Shown here piece after piece: positions 33,310 to 42,274 of a stretch of 64,000 nucleotides of DNA (its first letter is position 1; each line of letters starts with the position of its first letter). Source of the stretch: Undaria pinnatifida (lineage: Eukaryota; Sar; Phaeophyceae; Laminariales; Alariaceae); assembly GCA_012845835.1 (NCBI GenBank), contig JABAKD010000017.1:8980942-9044941 (forward strand), given 5' to 3'. The notes under the pieces were generated by a model. The model ran no database searches and was not told where the DNA came from. It saw only the letters and a program-made list of their open reading frames with translations. Made by a program: the position numbers and the translations under genes.

Positions 33310-33755
33310 CTTCCAGAGATTCCCGGAATTCAGGAACGGCCAGTTGTAGTACCTCGTCGACCGCAATGCTGTACATCTCGCCTGCTCTGTGAAGATAAAA
33401 GCGGCGTCGGGCTAGGCTAGCGGCAAGCCCTGATGTTATTCCTTTCGGCGGTTCCCTCTCATTTTGCATCTTTGCCCACCCGGCCGATCTACCCTGTCCA
33501 TACTCTTAACCTTATGGCAGGGTGATGTACCTACCTTATCTATCGCCGACTGGATCTTGTCGCGAGGCCACGACAGCCGGCCTCAGCCTCCTTGCCCCTA
33601 CAGTAGCTTTCCCTTGCCAACGTCCACGACCGTCAGGTATATTACAGCGGCAGGGTACTACAGGAGGAACACATACCTACCTGCCTCCACGCGACAACCA
33701 CGCCATCCAGCATCAAGCACGTAAATACCGCATTAAAAAAAAAAAAACGGCTGAG
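33310..33755. repeat. ~430-bp duplicated element ending in poly-A, copy 1
   Basis: Aligned blocks with copy 2 (34085-34545) include GTAGTACCT(C/T)GTCGACCGCA, CTCTGTGAAGATAAAA, GGCCACGACAGCCGGCCTCA and CTGCCTCCACGCGACAACCA. Each copy ends TAAATAC(C/T)GCAT followed by an A-run. The A-tail suggests retroposition and the spacing a tandem insertion. Open frames exist, but none is recognised. Confidence 0.8.
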
Positions 33756-34084
33756 TACCTATCCACGGAAAACGACCAAACCGAGAACCTTGCGTTTCAT
33801 TATAGGTCTAGATTTTTTTTTCATCTTTTAAGATATCCGATAGCGCCGATTAAAAGATCCAAGGAAACACCACCACCAGCGGGTGGACAGAGCTTACCGT
33901 ACTACTGGTGTACCAGTGTGCGCGCACGCAAGCTTTTATCCCTCTACCTACGAATAACCACACCACGGCCACCATCGCCGACGGATGAGAAACACCCAGC
34001 AGACTCCCGGTGACAAACCCCCTCCTCGCCTCGCCTTGGGGGAACGATCCCCTCTGTTGCCCCTGCCAGGATACCGATGGGCAC

Positions 34085-34545
34085 AGAGATTCCCGAAATG
34101 AGTTCAGGAAAGGCTATACGAGTAGTACCTTGTCGACCGCATTGCTATACACCTCGCCCGCTCTGTGAAGATAAAATCGGCTTCGGGCTGGGCTAATGGC
34201 ATGCCCTAATGCTGTCCATTTTGGCATTCCCCTCCCGCTGTGCATATTTGCCCACTTGGCCGACCTACCCTGTCCATACCCTGTACCCTATCTATGACAG
34301 GGTGATGCACCCACTACCTACGTACCCATCGCCGACCGGATTTGGTTGCGAGGCCACGACAGCCGGCCTCAGCCTCCTCGCCCTTACTGCAGCAGTAGCT
34401 TCCCCTCACCAACGTCAGCGACCGTCAGGTATGTTCCAGCAGCAGGGTACATACAGGAGCACATGCATGTCTACCTGCCTCCACGCGACAACCACGCCAT
34501 ACTGCACTACAGCACATAAATACTGCATGTAAAAAAAAATACTCC
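34085..34545. repeat. ~430-bp duplicated element ending in poly-A, copy 2
   Basis: See copy 1. Copy 2 carries small insertions (for example TACTGCAGCAG for TACAG) and ends in nine As. From 34550 to 36060 I see only a family E fragment and AT-rich sequence, and no gene. Confidence 0.8.
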
Positions 34546-36061
34546 CTATAACGCAAGATACGTAACCAGGGAAAACAACCGAAACGGTTACAACTGTTTG
34601 TTATACGATGCGGCCAGAGCTTGGTTGCACATGGAGTGCCACTTGTTCTGTGTGTCGGTGTGCGATTCAATCCGCAACCAGTAGCGGCGCTTTGCGGAAA
34701 GCGGTCCGCAGGACGCGATAGTGAAATCGAAGTTTTTTTCAGTTTTCTGTTGTCATTGTGTGTACGGGGTGCGTGTTTTGGTGGTGTGCCGTTTTTGTCG
34801 CGTGTTGCACAGGGTATTAGACTACTCCCGATCCTGCATGAAGCCTGTCTATTCCAACCTGTACCACTGTCTCATTTTGAGGGCAAGGTAACAGCAGCAG
34901 TAGATACAGTCTATATTTCCAGTCTTGAGGGGGTTTTTTGCCTCGTGAATGAATGAAGGTTCTCGTCATCTTTCTGAGCTAAGCGTGTTTTCCACGACGG
35001 TGTTTGGCAAGTTTAGCCCAGTCCGAAAACTCGCAAGTGCCTTTTCTCTTTGGCAGGGAACATGATTCTTTTTGTCAACCACATCTCACAAGGACGTTGA
35101 TCGCCCGCAATTGACACTACTATTGTTTCACTACAATCAAGGGACATTGGCTAGTGTTTTTCTGGGTGATGGCGCTTGGCTGGCTGTAGCGTCCTGTGCT
35201 CCTTCTTCATGTCTGATCTAAGTTGTAACGACCCACGGCCCTGGACCGGAGACCATATACGAAATAAGTATGATTTTTAGTATCTGAAGGTACTGGTACA
35301 GTAACTGTTCGAGGGATTAATGGCATCCTTTCCGCACCAACGGCGGACTGGCCACATTTTGGAACCTACCTGTTGATCATAGCATGTACTAATACTCCGC
35401 CTTCTATGCTGGTTCTGTTGATCACATGTTATATAATATGTATATCATGTTTAATACCAGGTACTAAGTATAGACTAGTAATACTACCACCCTATATGCG
35501 GGTTTTATAGTATCAGTGCACAGAATGGTTATAATAGAATATATATGGAAGATCGTCCTGGTGACCCTGGGGCGTTACCGACCTGTATCCTTCATGAGGA
35601 CGAAATATAGAACACGCGCAAACGACCTTCCGTAAAATTTGTGCAGCTGTGTATTAACAACCTGGTTTAATTCACAAACACCATATCATAAATGAAACAC
35701 AGATTTAATGTACCACGCAGCTTGCAAAGTTGAGTTACAACCGTTCAATCGGTCGTACTCACACCCGATGTTTTTCAAATTAAAAAAAAAACTAACAGAT
35801 CAGACTTGACATGATTGACAGTTGCTTGTTGATTGAAGTATATGTAACGAGGTTATCGTTTAGCGACATATCTGCAAGTGTAGCTTGACTAGGTAATGTG
35901 CCAGTGCCTGAAGAGAAATTAACAAACGATAAAATAAGTGATTGCCATTGTGTGTACAGAAGTATGGGCCGCGAACAACAAATAATGACAAATATGATGG
36001 CAAGACTCCAAACCTTCTATATTGCGACAACAACAAACAGGTTCATGGCTTGCGGTTTTCT

Positions 36062-36347
36062 TGCATACCGGCATTACGGCGATACAGCAATATGTACGAG
36101 TAGTGTTCGTAGCAGGTCCCGCTGAGCCCGATTTCATATATATTCCAAACTTCTTAGCTTCGAATCAAAATCAGCAACATCGAACATGAAGCTTTTCCGT
36201 TTTTTGTATGCGCGAGGCGACGGTGCTACGAGCTGGGCCAGCCTCAAAACGTAAGACCAATCATGGAGTCCAATCTCATGAACCACTACGAATTACGAAT
36301 TGAAACATGAAAGCACGGACCCTTGCACATCAGTGCATGTATGTGCA
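36062..36347 (+). repeat. Putative 5' LTR
   Basis: Starts TGCAT and ends ATGTGCA, a short inverted terminal pair of the TG...CA kind. It aligns through its length to 37867-38133, sharing GATACAGCAATATG, CCAAACTTCTTAGCTTCGAA, ACGAGCTGGGCC, CAATCATGGAGTC and AAGCACGGACCC. It has small indels and several substitutions, so it is not a young insertion. No target-site duplication could be recognised. Confidence 0.55.
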
Positions 36348-36699
36348 AAAGCGTGTCATTATCGAGACACGAGAAACTAAGGGCTTTGTATGTACGGAAG
36401 AAGTTTTGGGGCTACTGCCCGTTGACCAATGAGATCAACGCAGGTGGTTACTTCTACTTGTACCGGTATAGCAAGGGCACCTTGGACCAGTCTACTTGGT
36501 CGCTGACACGCAAGCGAAGCACGCAGAGAAGTATCGTCAGCGAGACAGGTTCAAGGTGCGATATAGACTGGTTGATTTCGAGCTGCTGTGACCCGCTGTG
36601 ACTGCTGCTGTGAGCGAGTTGAGTTTCGCTGCGATTGCTGCTGTGAGATTTCGTTGCGACTGACTGCTGTTGTGAGCGCTGTGGGCCCTCTTCTCGACG

Positions 36700-37122
36700 A
36701 TGGGAGATTCGCAGGATGCCGCCGCTCGCTCCGTCACCAGCGATGAGGCGGAGGCTTCTCTGCGAGCCCGGGCCACCGCAGCTCTCGCCGGCTCTGGGTC
36801 CACCTCCGAGGCGCCAGCGGCCGGTGTGCCTCTGACATCGACTTACCAGGCAAAGTGGGCTGGGCAAGTTGAGGCGGAATTCGCGCGGGTCAATGCGCGT
36901 CGCGACGACAAGATAGCTGTGGTGTCCGAAACAGTTTCTTTCGCGCGCGAGGTAGCGACTGCCTGTGTCGATCACGTCGCCAACCTCGATGTGATCCTTC
37001 GCCAGTTCATCGAGAACAACTCGGGTCGGACAGCTGCCTCCCGCAACGACGGCGACGCTCAGGAGAGGCAGCGGCAGAATGCGCAACATACCGACGACAT
37101 GGCTAAAAATAGAAAAAAGTGA
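36700..37122 (+). CDS. Gag-like ORF, first part
   Basis: An ATG-started frame of 140 codons (MGDSQDAAARSV...). It is Ala/Arg/Glu-rich and mostly helical in character, with VEAEFARVNARRDDK and FAREVATACVDHVANLDVIL suggesting a coiled or capsid-like helix bundle. It ends KNRKK-stop at 37120-37122. Directly before the stop is A AAA AAG (37113-37119) in the register needed for a -1 shift into the next frame. The upstream leader (36350-36699) has several GCTGTGA repeats. Confidence 0.55.
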   Translation: MGDSQDAAARSVTSDEAEASLRARATAALAGSGSTSEAPAAGVPLTSTYQAKWAGQVEAEFARVNARRDDKIAVVSETVSFAREVATACVDHVANLDVILRQFIENNSGRTAASRNDGDAQERQRQNAQHTDDMAKNRKK

Positions 37123-37168
37123 AGACGGCCAGAAAGCTTTGGGTTATTCGGGGGCGAACCCCCCCGAA
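37113..37168 (+). promoter_or_regulatory. Candidate -1 ribosomal frameshift signal
   Basis: The slippery heptamer A AAA AAG, correctly phased (AGA AAA AAG TGA), is followed by a perfect 8-bp GC-rich hairpin (TTCGGGGG at 37147-37154, CCCCCGAA at 37161-37168, 6-base loop). The spacer of about 27 nt is longer than the usual 5-9, so the hairpin's role is uncertain. Slipping continues translation as VKTARKLWVIRG. Confidence 0.45.
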
Positions 37169-37871
37169 CCTCGAGGGCTCCCCTGCTGACCTGCAGTCGT
37201 TCATGGGGAAGGCTATACACGTGACGGCCAATGTAGCCTCCCAGTTACGTTCTTTAAGCTCCTTTGACGTCGGGGCATATGGGCCCCGCGTGGGAGGGCC
37301 GATCGGGCACCCCCTTATGGCCGCCGATCGCCTCGATCTCTTGAGATTGGTTGTCGTCTCGATTCTATTGGTGGGGCTCTCGCCCGCGGTCGCGGGCGAT
37401 CTCCGATGTCTGGCGCGGGTAAACGCCCTGGGCGACACGTTTTTGGTGGCGGTCACGAGCCTGCATGCCCACACATTCAGCAACTACAGTATGCTGTCGA
37501 TCCCGGCAGCGCACGGCGTTCTGTGAGATATGGTCAACCGCGACAACGCCTTGTGGGTGAGCGAGCTCGTGCTCGCTGCGCAGCGATCGTCCCCTGCTGT
37601 TGTCCCTCCCTCTGCTGGTACGGGTTTTGACCCCCCACCCCAGCCTAAGTTCGTGCGCACTCTCGAATATTGTCGGGGCGGGGGGGAGGTGCTAAGGCCC
37701 GTGCTCAGCAGCATCGGTGCTGGCGGAGACAGGCCCTTCAATCGGAAGGCCATCGTTCCCCTCGCTGGATCGCCCGGGACCAAGGGAAAAAGAAATTCGA
37801 ACCTCCCCGAGGTCTGCCAGATGTTCGCGCGCACCGGTAAATGCAATTGGTCTCCTTGCAAATTCCTGCAT
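37119..37871 (+). CDS. Gag-like ORF, second part with CCCH zinc knuckle
   Basis: The -1 frame continues for 135 codons to a single TGA (37524-37526, context CTG TGA GAT). It then stays open in the same frame through 37530 onward (MVNRDNALWVSELVLAAQ). Near the end is CQMFARTGKCNWSPCKFLH, a C-x8-C-x4-C-x3-H zinc-binding pattern of the nucleic-acid-binding kind seen at Gag C-termini. It runs on into the 3' LTR. The internal TGA may be a mutation or a readthrough stop. No family could be named. Confidence 0.5.
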
Positions 37872-38133
37872 GCGATACAGCAATATGCACGAGTAGTGTT
37901 CGTAGTTCCGCTGAGCCCGAATTCATATTCCAAACTTCTTAGCTTCGAATCAAAATCAACAACAACAGTGAACATGAAGTTACTTCTGTATTATATTACG
38001 CGCGACGCTACGATGTTACGAGCTGGGCCTGCCTCAAAACGTAAAACCAATCATGGAGTCGTATCTCGTGAACCACTACGAATTGCAAATTGAAACTTGG
38101 AAGCACGGACCCTGGCACATCAGTGTATGTGCA
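37867..38133 (+). repeat. Putative 3' LTR
   Basis: Partner of 36062-36347. It has the same TGCAT start and GTGCA end, but lacks the short ACCGGCATTACG insertion near the left end of the other copy. The zinc-knuckle frame crosses its left border and stays open to 38093. Confidence 0.55.
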
Positions 38134-39160
38134 AAACAACAATGTACCTCTGGTATGACATTATGACGCATTTCTTGTTCCACTCGAACTCGACGAGATA
38201 TCGGCAAGCAATCGAAACATCAACTTGTTTTCACTAACTTCCATATTTCTTTCTCGAGAAATATGAAAGTGGGTGCAGACATTACTGAGGGATAGAAGGA
38301 GAATATCGACATAATTTTCTTTACACGTTTTGGTCGGCGCACAAACAAATCATGTCAAACTTGCATGTTGACTGCGTAAAAATGGGCGACGTATGGTCGA
38401 TCTCCTGTTTTGGCACGGTCTAGCTCGTTGCAATGTCACAATCACGCGCTACAGTGGTCCAGTAGAACAAAGCACAGCCCAGAAACACAGTGCATGCTGG
38501 TGTTTGGTAGACGCAGCCATACTATGAGTATTATTGACACAACCATATAGTTGTCGAAGAGTTCCACGCTTCCCGCTGCCGGTGTACTACCGTGGAACAT
38601 CTCAACGCCTCCTGCGTTAAGAGAGCACGGTGCTCGTACCGCTAAGAAAGCAATGCTCATACTCGCATTACACAGCATTCATACCAGTACGATATGACAC
38701 GAGAACGAGCTTGCTACTTATATTACGTACGTAAATAATGCCGGGGGTAGCCCCAGCCTCGATCTACATCCCCATCCTGTTTTTCCCCTGGGCAATGGCG
38801 GATGGGATGAGGATGGTATGGGTCGTAACGCTTTGCTTACACCATTCAGCGTGGTTAAAGAACGATTTGCGCCAATGGCGACAGTACAGGGACCGACGTA
38901 CACACGACCGCAATGCAACAAGATGTTGCAATGGAAGGAGCAAGAACAGATACGTGTATGGGAGACGACTTATGGCATGGGTTTGTTACCAGCGGCCCGC
39001 GGCTTACCAGCACGGAGCCTTAAAGTAAAGGTACACGCGACGACTACGCTACTACTCTGATTTGCAACAAGCTGAACTGCAAGAAAAGCAAGAACTAATA
39101 CTAGACTAGTGTACTTGGTATGGTGGAATGTTACACGCGGCGACCTAAAAGAAAGGAAAG
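38134..39160. other. Intergenic stretch
   Basis: No convincing gene. A short plus frame (38818-39060) with QGPTYTRPQCNKMLQWKEQ and EQIRVWETTYG is not recognised and lacks clear splice borders. Confidence 0.4.
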
Positions 39161-39164
39161 TGTG

Positions 39165-39345
39165 TGCTGTTGTTCTCACGTTAACTTGCATTATCAAATC
39201 CGTGGTCACAGGACAGACTCCAGTCAATCTGGATTGCAAGAACACCTCAGGGAAAAAACAAAACAAGCCAAAAGTGGTGCACTTACATGTCATAGCTGAA
39301 GCAAGTCGTACATCCGCTAAAATCATAAACACGAAGTAGGAAGTC
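39165..39345 (+). repeat. Dispersed repeat family R-GTGGTCACAGG, copy 2
   Basis: TTCTCACGTTAACTTGCATT, CCGTGGTCACAGGACAGACT, CAGTCAATCTGGA, AAAAAACAAAACAAGCCAAA and GTGGTGCAC follow the order of copy 1. The inverted copy at 41150-41330 also shares the upstream TTGTT-TTCTCAC block. Confidence 0.7.
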
Positions 39346-39554
39346 AGTGCACATGCGTATCAGGCCCACAATGATGCATACGTTTCAAGACTCGCAGCTG
39401 AAACCGACTTCACCATATGCCACTATGGAAACCAAATAATTTACAAACCGAAATGGCTCTACTCGTACTCATGGTCGTACCGCTATACAGGTAGACCGTG
39501 ACAAGATGACAGCACGTATAAATATATATAAAATCATTCCTTGAATATCGAGTC

Positions 39555-39880
39555 ATTCCTTGGTGTCATGGACTTTGGTCAGGAGTTTTTTGTCTCGGCC
39601 TAAGTATGCGATTCGCGGAACTGGAATTCTCGGTCGAATATGGCTTGGTTCGAGCGCCGCCCTCGGAGGGCGGCTCCAACGCCCCTCGCCCTGCCGTGTC
39701 CGTTCCGCACATCGACGTGAACGCGGACGGGTGCCGAGCGAGACGAGCGAGTGTCGAGGAGAAATTTTGGAAAAATTGTTGAATCTTAATGGCTGCAACG
39801 CCTGAATGATTTACAAAATTGGCATCATTTCCAAACGGTACGTGATAATGTTTGGAATTTTGCGGTGACATACTCTCGAG
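39555..39880 (-). repeat. Family D ~310-bp repeat, inverted copy
   Basis: Reverse complement of the unit seen three times in 22020-23890. It has TACCGCAAAATTC-like and CCGTTTGGAAATGATGCCAA blocks, GTCCGCGTTCACGTCGA, GGCGTTGGAGCCGCCCTCCG, GAATTCCAGTTCCG and AAAAAACTCCTGACC. It shows the full unit length best. Confidence 0.8.
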
Positions 39881-39884
39881 CGTT

Positions 39885-41145
39885 AGTTTCTTTGCTGTAC
39901 TTTTTTACTAGTTCGTGTGGTTTCTTGCTCGGCATTTTATTGCTTTCGTTTCTGCTCGTTTTGCCAGCTGGAAATTCATTTTTTTAGTGTGGGTTCACCT
40001 AAAACGTGACCCAAGTTACCGACGATATCCAACAACTTCGCGACACAAATTACCGACCGCAAAACGCTTCGTGACAAAATAACTCCCAAACCATGGAATC
40101 ATGACATTTTCATGTAACAGAATCTCGAGACAAAACCAGGCAGGTAGAGCCGTCTCTTCGGCCTTTGGCCCTGGCTTTAGCATGGCCGCTGACACTCCAG
40201 CCAGCCTCTGCTGTAGGCATGAACGAGTGCGGTTGATTCGCAGCGAACTATCCCGCTGTGCTCGCTTCTATGTGGCCATTGTCCACGCCATTTCATGTCA
40301 CCTCCCTTCTGGTTTGAGCTCGTCGTCGTGCCGTCGAGGTAAGAGGAAACCCTCACGTACTGGGTGAGAACAGCAGTATGTACGACGAGCATGAACGCCA
40401 ACTGACGACATTGGCAAACACACAACATCAGGTGCAGCAGCAGTAGCCGAAGGGCGAAACTTCTAGCACATACTGCAGCAACTAGTAGCAACCAGAACCA
40501 CAGCAGATAGCTCAAAGTGCAGTACGAGTGCCGTTGGCAAGTTTAGTCGTACACGCATCACTCTGTCCAATATATAACAACCGTTTTACGTTCTTATTGA
40601 AAGAGAAAAAAATTATTACATTTCCTGTAAGAAAGATACGTCGTACGAGCGGACGTTCTGATTCTGGTGTTTTGCTGCCGTGAGACCATGGAGCACACCG
40701 CATGTTTTACCCAAACAAGAGCCAACAAGAGGCAGCGCACAGGAGCCCCCAACACAGAGACACGTGACAACCACAGCCAGCTGTCGATCGCGTAATTCGC
40801 CGGTAGTCCGTGCTTCGGTGGGTGTATCGGAAGTCGTTCGTAGTACTGCTGTAGATCGTCGAAAAACCACGTGGCATCGTTCTGGTGGCAGACTCGCCAG
40901 TAGACCCCCCAAAATTTATTTACCTTTTCTTTTTCTTGGCCCCATGCACCCATTTTCTTTCCTTTCTCTTTGGTTGTTTCTTTTTGCCAATTGACTTGCG
41001 TCTGTTGTCCGTATGCGTAGTGATAGATACCACGTGTAATAAATATATGCGTGGTAGTCTTTCTTGGGTGGCAAGCGGTATAGTCGGTTTTTCCAGGCGC
41101 GAGTAATGAGACGTATGCACCAGCATGGACCTGGCACATCGTAGA
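39885..41145. other. Intergenic stretch with long unexplained minus frame
   Basis: A 197-codon minus-strand frame (40594-41187) and a second overlapping one (40616-40912, LLASLPPERCHVVFRRSTAV) exist. Neither shows a known domain, exon borders or a biased composition, so no gene is called. Confidence 0.3.
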
Positions 41146-41149
41146 CTGA

Positions 41150-41330
41150 CTCCCGATTTCACTTTTATGTGTTTCTGGTGGAGGCATGAATTGCGTCAGC
41201 TGTGATTCATGCGTGTACCACCTTTGGTTTGTGTTTTTCCCCTAGGGTATTCCTCAGCTCCAGAGTGACTAGAGCCTGTCCTGTGACCACGGACTTGATT
41301 ATGCGAGTTAATGTGAGAACGACAACAACA
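41150..41330 (-). repeat. Dispersed repeat family R-GTGGTCACAGG, copy 3
   Basis: Minus-strand copy: GTCCGTGGTCACAGGACAGG, CTAGTCACTCTGGAG, AGGGGAAAAACACAAACCAA and GGTGGTACACGCATG. It is preceded by a (CAA)n tract at 41316-41350. Confidence 0.7.
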
Positions 41331-41915
41331 ACAACAACAACAACAACAACGGAAATATTGCCTATTTCTTGACCTTTCAGCTGCTTCCTGCAAATTCGGT
41401 TTTTCTGCCAACACGATTTTGAACCTTTTCGCGATTTTTCTTCCTTTTTGTCTAGTAAGTTGAACCTCGTACCATTTGCCGCTAATTTGCCGCCTGTGCA
41501 TTAGTTGCGGAACGGTCCAGCTTTAGCTTTTCCTTGATTCGCACCATTTGTTTTTTACTTGACGAAGCTTCATCGGCTGAGATCTGGGCTTGGCTCATCA
41601 GCTCGACACCGCCCAGCACCCCATCGCAGCGCTATAGCTTACAGCAACGAAGCGCCGTGCAGTGCCCTGCGATGCCCTGCGGCTCAGCTCAGCAGCGCAC
41701 CCCGCTAGCTCAGCAGAGCGAAGCGCTATGCTTTGCCGTGCTCTGCCGTCGCGGTCGTTTGTTATTCATGATGTCCAAAACTCCGCGTACGCTGATATTT
41801 AGGTATTTGGCACTGTATTCTATACATATCGCGTCAACCATCGTAATGTCATACAATATGGGGGAGGGAATGTAATCTCTATGCAAAGATCCTGTTTTGT
41901 TTTAATCAATTGTCA

Positions 41916-42270
41916 GCCGGCCGCCCAGGTGGTCTATTATTGATAGTAGTTTTACCCTCGAATACTACCAACGTTTGGTTGTCCTTGAGTTCGACACCCA
42001 CCACGATGAGATTTGACTTTATTTGCAAAAATACAACAAAAAAAACAGGGATCAACTAACTGCTGAGAGCGCCAAGCAGCGTGAGTTGGTTCGACGCGAG
42101 TCGACGAGGGAAGAAAATGCTGGATTCTCCTCGCGGTAAAAATGAAAGCACGTGCCGAAGTGGGGAGGGAGGAGGAGGGCCCGCCATGTGACCCCGGATC
42201 TAAGTTACTACTGGGAGGGAGCGCGAGAGTGGTGCGGGGATAATACATGGGATGAAGAAAAAAAAATGTT
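41916..42270 (+). mobile_element. tRNA-derived SINE-like element A, copy 3
   Basis: Head GCCGGCCGCCCAGGTGGTCT, B-box-like GAGTTCGACACCCACC, AACTAACTGCTGAGAGCGCC, TTCTCCTCGCGGTAAAAATG, GTGGGGAGGGAGGAGGGC, ATGTGACCCCGGATCTAAG and tail GATGAAGAAAAAAAAA. Collinear with copies 1 and 2. Confidence 0.7.
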
Positions 42271-42274
42271 CCAA

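Larger units (their letters stand above)
36062..38133 (+). mobile_element. Compact LTR-type element with Gag-like frame only
   Basis: Two ~270-285 bp direct repeats enclose 1.5 kb of markedly higher GC than the surroundings. Inside is a single coding system (36700-37870) with a C-terminal zinc knuckle. There is no protease, reverse transcriptase or integrase sequence and no space for them. This arrangement matches the non-autonomous TR-GAG type of LTR retrotransposon known from plants. Assignment here rests on structure only. No clear primer-binding site was found just after 36347. Confidence 0.5.

Noticed and set aside
35570-35625. Hammerhead-ribozyme-like TCCTTCATGAGGACGAAA
   Set aside because: Stem II and GAAA are present, but the required CUGANGA core is missing before the stem and no closing stems I/III could be drawn.
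37484-37975. 163-codon minus-strand ORF inside the LTR element
   Set aside because: Shadow of the GC-rich Gag-like frame on plus. It has no motif, while the plus strand has the zinc knuckle.
40594-41187. 197-codon minus-strand ORF
   Set aside because: No domain, no splice context, mixed low-complexity ends (KEKGKK, poly-Thr-like). Chance openness cannot be excluded.
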